Assembly (NCBI GenBank): GCA_002722955.1
Contig: PBMZ01000147.1
Location: forward strand, 1-34,957
Source: Planctomycetaceae bacterium
GTDB lineage: Bacteria > Planctomycetota > Planctomycetia > Planctomycetales > Planctomycetaceae
Length of the DNA: 34,957 nucleotides
Direction: 5' to 3'
Every line of letters begins with the position of its first letter. The first letter of the stretch is position 1. Positions 16,077 to 24,244 of this stretch are shown here, in pieces. The translations under genes and the position numbers were made by a program. The notes beneath the pieces were generated by a model. It did no database searches. It was given only the letters and a program-made list of their open reading frames with translations, and was not told the origin of the DNA.

Positions 16077-18218
16077 GTGAAGTTCAGCACTCGTCAACAT
16101 ACGGTCGTCATCATCACTCTTGCGGCTTTGACACTGGCCGTCTTTGGGCAAGTGCATGACTTCGAGTTGATCCATTTGGATGACAACCTCTATCTGACCG
16201 ATAACCCATGGATTTGGGACGGGCTAACGGGCGAGAACATCCATCGAGTCTTTACGTCAGCGAAACCAGCAGCGCTCTGGCAGCCACTGGTTTGGCTCTC
16301 TTATATGGTGGATGTTGAACTCTTCGGCAAGAACGCTGGCGGCTTTCATTTGACGAACGTTGCTTGGCACGTGGCCAACGTCTTATTGCTCTACTTTGTT
16401 CTGCTTGGGTTCACGAACGAGCCACTCAAAGCGGCCGTCGTCGCGGCGTTATTTGCCATTCATCCGCTGCATGTTGAGTCAGTGGCTTGGGTCACCGAGC
16501 GCAAGGACGTCATGAGTACGTTTTTTGGCCTGCTCTCGATCGAATGCTATAGGCGTTGGGTCCAACAAGCAGGAAAGATATGGTTCGCTCTGGCATGGCT
16601 CGGCATGCTGCTAAGTCTGATGTCCAAACAAATGCTGGTGACGCTGCCGTTCGTGTTGCTGTTGCTGGATTACTGGCCGTTGCGGCGGTTCGAGCAACCC
16701 GCTGACGACACGAATGCAGAGACTAATGTTCGTTCGCTGATCATCGAAAAGCTCCCTTTTTTCGCGATGACATTAGTTTTCTGCATCATCGCCTTTTCGG
16801 CACAATCGGGAGGCGGTGCAGTTAATGATGCTCAAAGATTGCCGATCACATATCGGTTACTCAATGCCGTGCTGGTTTATGGCATCTACATCTGGAAGAC
16901 GTTGTGGCCCGTCGGCCTCGGAATCTTTTATCCTCACCCAACAACAAACATCTCGATCGCAGCAACGGCAGTGTCGGGTTGCGTGCTGATTGCCATCACG
17001 CTGGTCGCTTGGCGATGGAGAACTCGACGACCGGAATTGCTTGTCGGTTGGCTTTGGTACTTGGGGACAGCCGTCCCTGTCATCGGCATTGTTCAAGTCG
17101 GGGCTCAGCAGATGGCCGACCGATTTACTTACGTGCCGTCAATTGGGCTCTTCATCGCTTTCGCTTGGATGCTGCCAATGTCGCTGGCAGACAATAAGGC
17201 GCGTGTAAGAACATCGGAGGCCATTAGCCTCGCGATCGTTGGCTTGTTCAGCATCTTGTCATTTCGTCAAACGTCTCATTGGCAGGACTCTCACACTATC
17301 TTCAATCACACAATCGAAGTGACAGGGGACAACGCCATGATGCATGTCTGCTTGTCCGTGCCTCTGCAAAACGAAAAACGCCATGAAGAGGCAATCGTTC
17401 ACTTGCAAGAAGCCGTCCGGATAACACCGACACATCGCATTGGCCATTTGAACTTGGGGGTTTCAATGGCAGCCCTGGGCAACATGGCGGGGGCTGAAGC
17501 AGCCTACAAAGAGGCCCTGCGCGTCTCGCCAGGATTTGCCGAGGCTTACAACAACCTAGGCAACCTGTATCTCTCCCAAATGCGATGGCAAGCCGCAGTC
17601 GACCAATACGAGCAGGCATTATTGCTGAAACCAATACTTCTCGACGCCGAAATGAATCTGTCATTCGTTAGGCAGCACTTGCAACAGCTAACACAGCGCC
17701 TGGAGGCAGCCCGCAAGACGGCTCAGCAGCGTCCGAAAGATGCTAAGGCTCGACATAGTCTAGCTATCGCGCTGCGTGACTACGGCGATTTTCCCGCCGC
17801 TGTCGAAAGCCTGCGAAAGGCTCACGAATTGGCTCCCGATGACCGTCAAATCACGAACGATTTGCTACAAGGCTACATTCAACTTGGTTCGATCGCCGCA
17901 CAGGCAAACCGATTTGAAGACGCCCTCAGGTCATTTACGTTGGCGATCGACTTGGCACCGAAAGCCGTTCAACCTCGCCTCAACGTCGCGCGAGTTTTGC
18001 GACTCATCGGACGACAAATCGACGCCATCGTTCACTACCGAATCATCTTGTCCACACAACCCAATGACTTCAACATTCGTTACGAGTTGGCAGAGTTGCT
18101 GATTGAAATGAATCGAGCTCCCGAAGCTAAACGTGAACTTGAACTGATATTGAAAACCAATCCAACTTTTGAGCCCGCAAATGCAGCACTGAATCGGCTC
18201 GGGTTGAGTAACCGCTAA
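16077..18218 (+). CDS. TMTC-like membrane glycosyltransferase with C-terminal TPR repeats
   Basis: 713 residues starting at GTG 16077. The N-terminal half (residues about 1-410) has around ten hydrophobic helices in the arrangement of GT-C glycosyltransferases, with the motifs HLDDNLYLTDNP, HLTNVAWHVANVLL, HPLHVESVAWVTERKDVMS and QMADRFTYVPSIGLF, which are characteristic of the TMTC/protein O-mannosyltransferase-like group. The C-terminal half (about 425-713) holds seven or so TPR units, such as GHLNLGVSMAALGNMAGAEA and EAYNNLGNLY. In animals TMTC proteins O-mannosylate cadherins; planctomycete versions are uncharacterised. Attachment of sugar from a lipid donor to an exported protein, with the TPRs holding partners, is inference. 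An SDR gene follows after 12 nt, probably in the same operon. Confidence 0.88.
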   Translation: MKFSTRQHTVVIITLAALTLAVFGQVHDFELIHLDDNLYLTDNPWIWDGLTGENIHRVFTSAKPAALWQPLVWLSYMVDVELFGKNAGGFHLTNVAWHVANVLLLYFVLLGFTNEPLKAAVVAALFAIHPLHVESVAWVTERKDVMSTFFGLLSIECYRRWVQQAGKIWFALAWLGMLLSLMSKQMLVTLPFVLLLLDYWPLRRFEQPADDTNAETNVRSLIIEKLPFFAMTLVFCIIAFSAQSGGGAVNDAQRLPITYRLLNAVLVYGIYIWKTLWPVGLGIFYPHPTTNISIAATAVSGCVLIAITLVAWRWRTRRPELLVGWLWYLGTAVPVIGIVQVGAQQMADRFTYVPSIGLFIAFAWMLPMSLADNKARVRTSEAISLAIVGLFSILSFRQTSHWQDSHTIFNHTIEVTGDNAMMHVCLSVPLQNEKRHEEAIVHLQEAVRITPTHRIGHLNLGVSMAALGNMAGAEAAYKEALRVSPGFAEAYNNLGNLYLSQMRWQAAVDQYEQALLLKPILLDAEMNLSFVRQHLQQLTQRLEAARKTAQQRPKDAKARHSLAIALRDYGDFPAAVESLRKAHELAPDDRQITNDLLQGYIQLGSIAAQANRFEDALRSFTLAIDLAPKAVQPRLNVARVLRLIGRQIDAIVHYRIILSTQPNDFNIRYELAELLIEMNRAPEAKRELELILKTNPTFEPANAALNRLGLSNR

Positions 18219-18230
18219 CAGGAGAGCTCT

Positions 18231-19019
18231 GTGTTCACACCTTCTCTACAAGATCGTGTCGCCTTAGTCACGGGTGCCGCCAGTGGCATCGGTCGAGCAA
18301 CGGCTATCGCTTTGGCTGAAAATGGCGCCACCGTTTATGCCGCTGACTTGCGCCACTTGGAAGAGAACAATGAACGCTATGGCGACCTTGGGATTTCCCA
18401 AGAGACCTGTAATGTTTGCCAAGAGTCCCAGCTTGCGGAACTCATCGACCGCATTGCGGACAAGCATGGACGATTTGATATTCTTGTCAACAATGCCGGA
18501 ATCGGTATGGTCAAGCAAATCGATGAGGTGACCGAAGCCGACTGGGATGCCTGTATCGGAACGAATGTCAAGGCGGCGTTTTTCGGTTCGAAACACGCTA
18601 TCAAACACATGAAGAAGACTGGTGGCGGTGTGATCGTCAACACCGCAAGTAACGCTGGCCTCTTGCCCAGAGCCCATGACCCTGTCTATTCAATCAGTAA
18701 GCATTCCATCATTGGCCTGACAAAGTGCCTTGGACTGTGCCACTCAAAGGACAACGTTCGCATCAATGCAGTTTGTCCTGGACCAGTCGGTGACACCGGC
18801 ATGATCAATGCTGACATTGACGCTGCCGATGATCGCGAGGCATTCATCGAGCAACTGATCAACGCCAGCCCGATCGCTCGAGCTCAAGGTCGCATGATTT
18901 CACCCGAGGAAGTTGCTAGCGCCGTTCTCTATTTGGTTAGCGACGCAGCAAGCATGGTAACGGGCACATCAATCGCCATCGATGGCGGCAAATCGTTGGG
19001 CGTGCCTCCCCAACTATAA
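18231..19019 (+). CDS. SDR-family NAD(P)-dependent oxidoreductase
   Basis: 262 residues from GTG 18231, preceded by a good ribosome-binding site (AGGAGAG). Classical short-chain dehydrogenase: cofactor motif TGAASGIG (residues 14-21), NNAG (87-90), and the catalytic set S140, Y153 and K157 (YSISK). D39 after the second strand (AADLRH) suggests NAD(H) rather than NADP(H). The substrate is not predictable; the best-known relatives act on sugars, steroids, acyl carriers and simple alcohols. The 12-nt gap to the TMTC-like gene suggests co-transcription and possibly a role in preparing a sugar or lipid for it, which is only an inference. Confidence 0.9.
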   Translation: MFTPSLQDRVALVTGAASGIGRATAIALAENGATVYAADLRHLEENNERYGDLGISQETCNVCQESQLAELIDRIADKHGRFDILVNNAGIGMVKQIDEVTEADWDACIGTNVKAAFFGSKHAIKHMKKTGGGVIVNTASNAGLLPRAHDPVYSISKHSIIGLTKCLGLCHSKDNVRINAVCPGPVGDTGMINADIDAADDREAFIEQLINASPIARAQGRMISPEEVASAVLYLVSDAASMVTGTSIAIDGGKSLGVPPQL

Positions 19020-19440
19020 CAGCTCGGTGACTTTCACATGCCCGGCGTTCTCTTGTAGTGAACTCGCCAAACACGCCGCAAGTGCGGGTCATGAGGGAGA
19101 ATCGGCCTTTGCACATTAATCAGATCGCTTGCACGCAGTCTCCCGGTGATCACCTTCAACGCGCTGTATTCGGACAAGCGGACTGGATGTCGCCGCCGAT
19201 ATCCCACCTACCCGCCATGGCACCCCACCAAGATACAGCGCTCCCAAGCGGTGTTTTTCAAAGAACGTCTCATCCTGATTCGCAATGGCGGCGCGAAATG
19301 TGCATCTCTCTGCTCAGACATTGAATTTGTGCATCTAAATTAGATTTCAACATCCGCCGTGAACTTCTTACACGTTCTCAGGACGATGTTGTAACTCTTA
19401 CAACCTAGACCACCCATTTTGAATCGCTTCGAGGTTAAGA
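19020..19440. other. Intergenic region with a small hairpin before the DUF1571 gene
   Basis: About 420 nt without a convincing gene; the longest ORFs (88 and 65 codons) have no recognisable features or ribosome-binding site. A compact hairpin GTTGTAA-CTC-TTACAAC lies at 19388-19404, about 36 nt before the DUF1571 start, and could be an operator or leader structure. Confidence 0.5.
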
Positions 19441-20232
19441 ATGCAGAATCTACGACTTTCCGGTCTGATCGCGGTTTGTTTGATCAGCGGACTTTTGAGT
19501 CAAGCTGACGCTCAAGAACGCGTTGCCAACCGTGTTGGAGCCGGAAGCAAAAACCACAAGTTGGTCCCCGTCCTGAAGCTGGCGAAAATAGCCGAAGCCA
19601 AGCTGTCGGACACCAAGGACTACACAGCCACGTTCACCAAACGAGAACGAATTGGTGACGATTTGACATCGCAACGAATGGAGTTGAAGCTTCGCGAAAA
19701 ACCATTCAGCGTCCACATCAAATTCGTCCAACCACACGAAGGACGCCAAGTCATTTATGTCGATGGCCGAAACGACGGGCACATGATCGTCCGCGGAGCA
19801 GGTATCGAAGCTGTTGTTGGCACGATCAAATTGTTGCCGACAAGCAACCGAGCCATGGAAGAAAGCCGATACCCCGTCTCCATGATTGGCGTCCGCAAGA
19901 TGATGACCAAAGTGATCCAGCAATGGACCAGCGAACTCAAGTATGACGATATCGACGTCAAGTTCTATCCGAACGCCCGAATCGGCAACGTTCAATGCAA
20001 GGTTCTCCAAACCTCACACAGCCAAAACAAGAAGCACTTCCGCTTCCACATGACACGGCTGTACTTGGACAAGAGCACGAACTTCCCGATTCGCCTCGAG
20101 CAGTATGGCTTCCCCAAGAAGGCTGGCGAAAAGCCCGTCTTGATGGAAGAGTACACTTACACCAACGTTCGTCCGAACCGCGGCTTGAAAGACATGGACT
20201 TCAGCGAAAAGAACCCAGCCTACGGATTCTAA
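19441..20232 (+). CDS. Secreted DUF1571 protein
   Basis: 263 residues with an N-terminal signal peptide (LIAVCLISGLLSQADA, cut near residue 24). The rest matches the DUF1571 family found mostly in planctomycetes: DYTATFTKRERIGD near residue 62, ELKLREKPFSVHIKF, GRQVIYVDGRNDG and a C-terminal TRLYLDKSTNFPIRLEQYGFP block. The fold resembles outer-membrane lipoprotein carrier (LolA/LolB-like) proteins in the pattern 'substrate strands, then YLDK..N.P.R'; a periplasmic lipid or lipoprotein carrier role is possible but unproven. A ribosome-binding site (GAGG) precedes ATG 19441. It ends before a strong terminator at 20275-20307. Confidence 0.88.
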   Translation: MQNLRLSGLIAVCLISGLLSQADAQERVANRVGAGSKNHKLVPVLKLAKIAEAKLSDTKDYTATFTKRERIGDDLTSQRMELKLREKPFSVHIKFVQPHEGRQVIYVDGRNDGHMIVRGAGIEAVVGTIKLLPTSNRAMEESRYPVSMIGVRKMMTKVIQQWTSELKYDDIDVKFYPNARIGNVQCKVLQTSHSQNKKHFRFHMTRLYLDKSTNFPIRLEQYGFPKKAGEKPVLMEEYTYTNVRPNRGLKDMDFSEKNPAYGF

Positions 20233-20274
20233 TCGTGTAAGTACCATTCGCTACGCAAGTAGCCGACAAAAATA

Positions 20275-20307
20275 AAACCGGCCCGCTGATCATTCAGCGG
20301 GCCGGTT
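20275..20307. terminator. Strong bidirectional rho-independent terminator
   Basis: Perfect stem AACCGGCCCGCTGA / TCAGCGGGCCGGTT with loop TCAT; A-rich tract on the left and TTTGTTTCTTT on the right. It serves the DUF1571 gene and, in reverse, would serve the minus-strand His-rich ORF. Confidence 0.92.
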
Positions 20308-20370
20308 TGTTTCTTTGAGAATGAGCCGTAGTGGAATTCACCAGAATTCGCTTAAAGCTCCTTCAGTCAT

Positions 20371-20610
20371 CTAGTGAGGGCAAGGTGGCAACACCCAACA
20401 CTTCGAATCACATGGCTTGCGTTCAGACTTCTTGTGCTCGTGAGCGTGGTGATGGTGGTGGTGGTCCGATCCGTCATGCTTGGATGAATGATACTCTCCA
20501 CAACTTCCACAAGACCCATGACCGTAAGGGTCGTGACCGAACGCGTGGTTAAAAGTCCGACCAACCTTCTTCTTCTTATCCTTCCACTCAATCTTCTCGG
20601 CGCTCTTCAA
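20371..20610 (-). CDS. Small His/Cys-rich ORF, possible metal-binding micro-protein
   Basis: A 79-residue ORF starting at TTG 20610. The first 20 residues are basic (EWKDKKKKVG); the middle holds PYGHGSCGSCGEYH and then a His-rich run (DHHHHHHAHEH); the end has two more cysteines (PCDSKC) and CPH. A basic head with a His/Cys tail suggests metal binding. Points in favour of reality: natural codon use (many AAG/CAC), and it runs towards the bidirectional terminator at 20275-20307. Points against: a weak TTG start, no start codon in the open frame upstream, and possible antisense overlap with the start of the protease-domain ORF. In the other direction the same DNA would read CTT-repeated Leu codons, which are unusual for this genome. 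Confidence 0.45.
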   Translation of the reverse strand: MKSAEKIEWKDKKKKVGRTFNHAFGHDPYGHGSCGSCGEYHSSKHDGSDHHHHHHAHEHKKSERKPCDSKCWVLPPCPH

Positions 20611-20640
20611 ATAGACGGATCGAAAATCATCCCACGAGTC

Positions 20641-20937
20641 ATGATGGTTCGCATCGAGGCCGATGCCAGCTTCACGTCGACGCTCTCGAAGGAGACATTT
20701 TCGATGAGCTTCGCCAACACGGCCGCGGTCACATCCAAAAGTTGGTCGGACTCAGTGCGACTGATTACTGCTCCTCGACGAGGAGATTTCGTGCGAGGCA
20801 ACATTGGCTTTGACATTTCTTTGGGCGCGGGCGAACACACGATCTATTGGAGAATCCGTCGCACGTCCACTTCCGGCTCCCTCCAACTTCAAGGCGGCGG
20901 CGTTCTAAGCATCGCGGCTTACCCAATCAAAGACTGA
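20641..20937 (+). CDS. Free-standing copy of the protease C-terminal domain
   Basis: About 98 residues from ATG 20641 to the stop before the protease gene. It resembles the last ~110 residues of the following subtilase: the two share RL/RIxT-P-xx-GDFV, L-AG-H-IYWRIR and a final GG-LS-(I/V)xx(Y/F)P. It is not an exact repeat, so the duplication is old. Such C-terminal segments often form beta-sandwich secretion or stabilisation domains. With no protease core it is either a pseudogene remnant or a small secreted partner. A start further upstream at GTG 20545 would add a hydrophobic leader (TNLLLLILPLNLLGAL) that could serve as signal peptide, but that segment runs opposite the His-rich ORF. It ends 10 nt before the protease start, suggesting one operon. 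Confidence 0.55.
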   Translation: MMVRIEADASFTSTLSKETFSMSFANTAAVTSKSWSDSVRLITAPRRGDFVRGNIGFDISLGAGEHTIYWRIRRTSTSGSLQLQGGGVLSIAAYPIKD

Positions 20938-20947
20938 GAGTGCATCC

Positions 20948-22864
20948 ATGAGTTCACTTCGAAACTTGGCAATCGTTTTGATAGTCGCGGCAACGAGCAC
21001 CGTTTGCGCCGACACTTACACTGTCACCGCGAAAACAACGTCCCCAAGTGGAAAGCTGGGCCCTGAGCTGGTCTTGATCAAGCAACAAGCCGGCAAATAC
21101 TTGGGAGAAAGTGAAGACGGTCTCGCAGTCTTTGAGCTGCCTCGGCTTTCGAACTTGGTTAAGCAACAAAAGGCTTTCAACATCGAGTACGAAGTAAATC
21201 CGCTCGGGAAGCGAGAAGTACATGAACTGCGAAAATTGATCGTCAGCTACCCAGCCGGTGACAAACCAACCGAAGCCCAATTAAAGAATGCAGGGTTCCG
21301 GGTGTTGGATGACTTCGAGCGAGGATCATTCATCGTTGCCGAGGCAGTCAATGTGGGCATTAGTTCCGAGAATCTCAGCAAACTGGAATCGATCGAGCAC
21401 TTAGAGTTCGCGGACTTCGATCACGAAATCACGGCCGACCCGACAGTCAAAGAACCTGAGATTGCTTCAATCGGCCGAAGACCCGCCCCCGTAAACGATC
21501 CACTATGGCATCGCCTATGGGGTTTGGAACACATCAATGTTGACCAAGGTTGGAAGCAAATACCGACACCAACGAAGACTCCTGAAACTGTCGTCGCCGT
21601 CATCGACACAGGCGTAGACTATCGGCATCCAGATCTTGCCGCCAACATGTGGGTAAATCCTCGAGAGATTCCTGGAAACAATATCGACGATGACAACAAC
21701 AAGATCGTTGACGACGTCTTCGGTGTGAGTTTCATTGAAGACAGAACGACCGGAGACCCTTTCGACGACAACGGCCACGGAACGCATGTCGCAGGCACGG
21801 TTGGTGCCGTCGGAAACAACGATCAAGGTGTTGTCGGTGTCAATCGTCGAGTCAAGATTATGGCCTTAAAGTTCCTTAAGGCTGACAGAACAGGAACGAT
21901 GGCTGATGCAATCAAGTGCGTTTACTACGCAATTGATCACGGAGCCAAAGTGCTCAACAATAGTTACGGTGGCGGCGCAGGCACTTACGAAATGCAAGAA
22001 GCCATCGAATACGCGAAGAGGAAGAACGTACTCTTCATCGCAGCTGCTGGAAACAATCGCTCCAACATCGATGTTCACCCGACCTATCCTGCAAGCTATC
22101 GAGTCGAAAACGTCATCGCAGTCGCGGCATTGCGTGAACGGGACAACATATGGGGTGGAAGCAACTTTGGGCGCAACAGTGTTCACATCGCGGCACCAGG
22201 AGTTTCGATCTGGAGCACGTTTCCCAATGGCAAGTACGGAAGGGACACAGGTACATCAATGGCCGCACCGCATGTCGCCGGTGCAGCCGCGTTAATCATG
22301 CGGCATCCGCTTTACAGCGGTCTCCGATGGGATCAAGTTCGCGACCTACTCTTACAAAAAGCCCGCTTCGTTCGAGCACTTCGCAGTCGCGTCAAAAATG
22401 GTCGAGTGTTGGATCTCTCCTTTTTGGGTTTGAGTCAGCGGCAGTTGCCTCGATCGGCGTCGGCTCAATCGCTTGGCCAACTGAACTCAACGAAGTTCTT
22501 TTTCCGAGAAGCCAAAACCTTCGCAAGCGACGGGAATATTGCTTCGACGGAGATCGATCTTCCTGTCGATTCCACGGTCCATATCCGCGCCAATGGCAGC
22601 GCGACAGCCAAGACGTCATCAGCGGCGTTCACAACAGGGTTCTCGCTGAGCGAGCAGGCCAATTCGAAGATGATTGCCGAGTCCGTGCGTATCAACACGA
22701 TTCCTGAGAATGGGGATTTTGTTAGCTTTGGATCCAGCGTTGTGACCACACTTCCAGCAGGTCAACATCGCATCTATTGGCGGATCCGCGTGCCGTCATC
22801 AGCGGGTGAAATCCAAGTTCGTGCTGGTGGCACGTTGAGCGTTCAATCATTTCCAGAGGAGTAG
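20948..22864 (+). CDS. Secreted subtilisin-like serine protease (S8 family)
   Basis: 638 residues. Signal peptide at residues 1-21 (LIVAATSTVCA), then a propeptide-like region to about residue 180. The catalytic triad is visible: D220 in AVIDTGVDYRHPDL, H277 in NGHGTHVAG, S437 in GTSMAAPHVAG. The oxyanion Asn is in AAAGNNRS. After the catalytic core (about 185-470) comes a spacer and a C-terminal domain of some 110 residues (about 520-638) with no protease motif, which is duplicated in the preceding ORF. S8 proteases of this kind are exported and degrade or process proteins outside the cytoplasm. It ends 7 nt from the convergent glycosyltransferase gene. Confidence 0.93.
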   Translation: MSSLRNLAIVLIVAATSTVCADTYTVTAKTTSPSGKLGPELVLIKQQAGKYLGESEDGLAVFELPRLSNLVKQQKAFNIEYEVNPLGKREVHELRKLIVSYPAGDKPTEAQLKNAGFRVLDDFERGSFIVAEAVNVGISSENLSKLESIEHLEFADFDHEITADPTVKEPEIASIGRRPAPVNDPLWHRLWGLEHINVDQGWKQIPTPTKTPETVVAVIDTGVDYRHPDLAANMWVNPREIPGNNIDDDNNKIVDDVFGVSFIEDRTTGDPFDDNGHGTHVAGTVGAVGNNDQGVVGVNRRVKIMALKFLKADRTGTMADAIKCVYYAIDHGAKVLNNSYGGGAGTYEMQEAIEYAKRKNVLFIAAAGNNRSNIDVHPTYPASYRVENVIAVAALRERDNIWGGSNFGRNSVHIAAPGVSIWSTFPNGKYGRDTGTSMAAPHVAGAAALIMRHPLYSGLRWDQVRDLLLQKARFVRALRSRVKNGRVLDLSFLGLSQRQLPRSASAQSLGQLNSTKFFFREAKTFASDGNIASTEIDLPVDSTVHIRANGSATAKTSSAAFTTGFSLSEQANSKMIAESVRINTIPENGDFVSFGSSVVTTLPAGQHRIYWRIRVPSSAGEIQVRAGGTLSVQSFPEE

Positions 22865-22871
22865 AGGCGGG

Positions 22872-24143
22872 CTACAACGATTCCAGCGCAATCACGGTTT
22901 CTCGCGCCAAGACTTCAGGGCTATAGAGTTCTCGGACACGTTGATGTCCGGCGGCAGCGATCTTTCTCCGACGTTCCGTATCTTCCATCAACTCCTCAAG
23001 GCACCGAACATGCGACTCGACGTCATTCGGTTCGTATAGAAGCCCGCCGCCAGTCGCCTCGATAAGTTCCGGAAAGGCACCATGCCGTGGCTGCACGACA
23101 GGAACGCCGTTGGCGATCGCCTCGAGAATCGAAATTCCTTTAGGCTCCAAGTAATCCGTTGGCACCGACAGTACATCCAGCGACTTGAGAAACTTGACCT
23201 TTTCCTCATGACTCTCCGGGCTACCGATATATTGAAAAGCATCGCCCAAATCCGCTGCCGATATGAATGTCTCAAGAGCGTACTGTTCATCTCGCTTTCC
23301 GAGATAGCCGCCGGCTAACAAGCGACAATTTGGGTGTTTCTTGTGCAACTCTCGAAATGCCGATATCAAATTGTGCAGACCTTTTTCAGGGCAGATGCGA
23401 GCAAAATAGCCGACTCGGTACACTTCGTTGCCGCGATCGTTGGGCTCGCCATCGTGTCCGGTTAAGTCGATACCGAGCGGAATTCGGCGAAAGTTTTCTT
23501 TGGGCAACGAAAGATACTCGGACATGAAGTCGCGGTAGTAATTACTGTGCACCAGGAAACCATGAAATTCGCGAGACTTCTCGCTGATCAACTGAATGCA
23601 ACGTTCCCGATAGGATTCGGGGAGACTCTCTAAAAAGATGTCGTCACCCTGCAGCGTACAAACAATCTTTCCGGAATAAGCTTCTCTCAGCCGATGAATC
23701 ACGCCGACAAGCAACGCGTTGCTGAAGCAAACAACGTCTGGCTTCAACTGAGCCAGATACTGGGCAAGTTGCTCGACTTCTTTCCGTTGCGGTCCCGATT
23801 CACCCTCGAGCATATCGATCGTTAAATCACCAAGTTGCTTCGCATCATTGCTGACACTGAACTTCGTTGCCATGTTGATCAGCCATGGTGCGTCCAGCCA
23901 CCCGGTCATCCAATTCGGCAACGACTGCCAAAACCGATAGCGATGCTCGAGATACACGTTGATGCCCCCGAAGAACACGCGATGGTTGCTGATGTTGTCT
24001 TCGTCGACGCGAATCGGCGTGTAAGTGGGAATCAAGCTAATCTCGCAGCCATGATCATGAAGCGCACGCGCCCACGTGTTGTCGTGCATGCACGACCCAC
24101 AGAACATGCCAGCGCCGCCTGCTGTGATGATTGCGATATGCAT
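22872..24143 (-). CDS. GT4-type glycosyltransferase
   Basis: About 423 residues from ATG 24143. The N-terminal domain has the opening of GT-B enzymes with a glycine-rich loop (IAIITAGGAGMFCGSC), and the C-terminal domain the nucleotide-sugar signature: VGYFARICPEKGLHNLISAF, then LEPKGISILEAIANGVPVVQP with the catalytic-type E and the EAT.. loop GGLLYEP. This places it in the GT4/glycosyltransferase group 1 family, transferring a sugar from a nucleotide donor; the acceptor is unknown. It may add sugars to a surface polymer or a small molecule. An upstream in-frame start at 24167 would add eight residues. It lies downstream of the glutamine amidotransferase gene on the same strand, separated by a 70-nt inverted repeat. 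Confidence 0.9.
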   Translation of the reverse strand: MHIAIITAGGAGMFCGSCMHDNTWARALHDHGCEISLIPTYTPIRVDEDNISNHRVFFGGINVYLEHRYRFWQSLPNWMTGWLDAPWLINMATKFSVSNDAKQLGDLTIDMLEGESGPQRKEVEQLAQYLAQLKPDVVCFSNALLVGVIHRLREAYSGKIVCTLQGDDIFLESLPESYRERCIQLISEKSREFHGFLVHSNYYRDFMSEYLSLPKENFRRIPLGIDLTGHDGEPNDRGNEVYRVGYFARICPEKGLHNLISAFRELHKKHPNCRLLAGGYLGKRDEQYALETFISAADLGDAFQYIGSPESHEEKVKFLKSLDVLSVPTDYLEPKGISILEAIANGVPVVQPRHGAFPELIEATGGGLLYEPNDVESHVRCLEELMEDTERRRKIAAAGHQRVRELYSPEVLARETVIALESL

Positions 24144-24155
24144 GATGGGGGAATG

Positions 24156-24236
24156 AACAATGACCAAGCTCCAATGACCAATGAAGTGTGCTGTTCGCGG
24201 TTTCTTTATTGGTCATTGGAGCTTGGTCATTGGTCA
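24156..24236. repeat. Palindromic intergenic repeat with TGACCAAGCTCC arms
   Basis: Arms AATGACCAAGCTCCAATGACCAAT and ATTGGTCATTGGAGCTTGGTCA pair almost perfectly around a ~27-nt loop, between two minus-strand genes. TTGGTCATTGG and its complement are repeated inside each arm. It sits where a transcript would continue between the amidotransferase and glycosyltransferase genes. A weaker relative with ATGACCAAA...TTTGGTCAT lies at 29074-29121. Confidence 0.75.
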
Positions 24237-24244
24237 TTTCATTT

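Noticed and set aside
19058..19324. Possible small gene of 88 codons between the SDR and DUF1571 genes
   Set aside because: No ribosome-binding site, Pro/Ser/Arg-heavy composition typical of random ORFs, and an overlapping ORF in another frame is just as good.
19450..20010. 186-codon minus-strand ORF opposite the DUF1571 gene
   Set aside because: Antisense shadow of a recognised family; acidic composition follows from the reverse reading of basic codons.
23082..23527. Plus-strand ORFs inside the glycosyltransferase gene
   Set aside because: Shadows of a gene with complete GT-B motifs.
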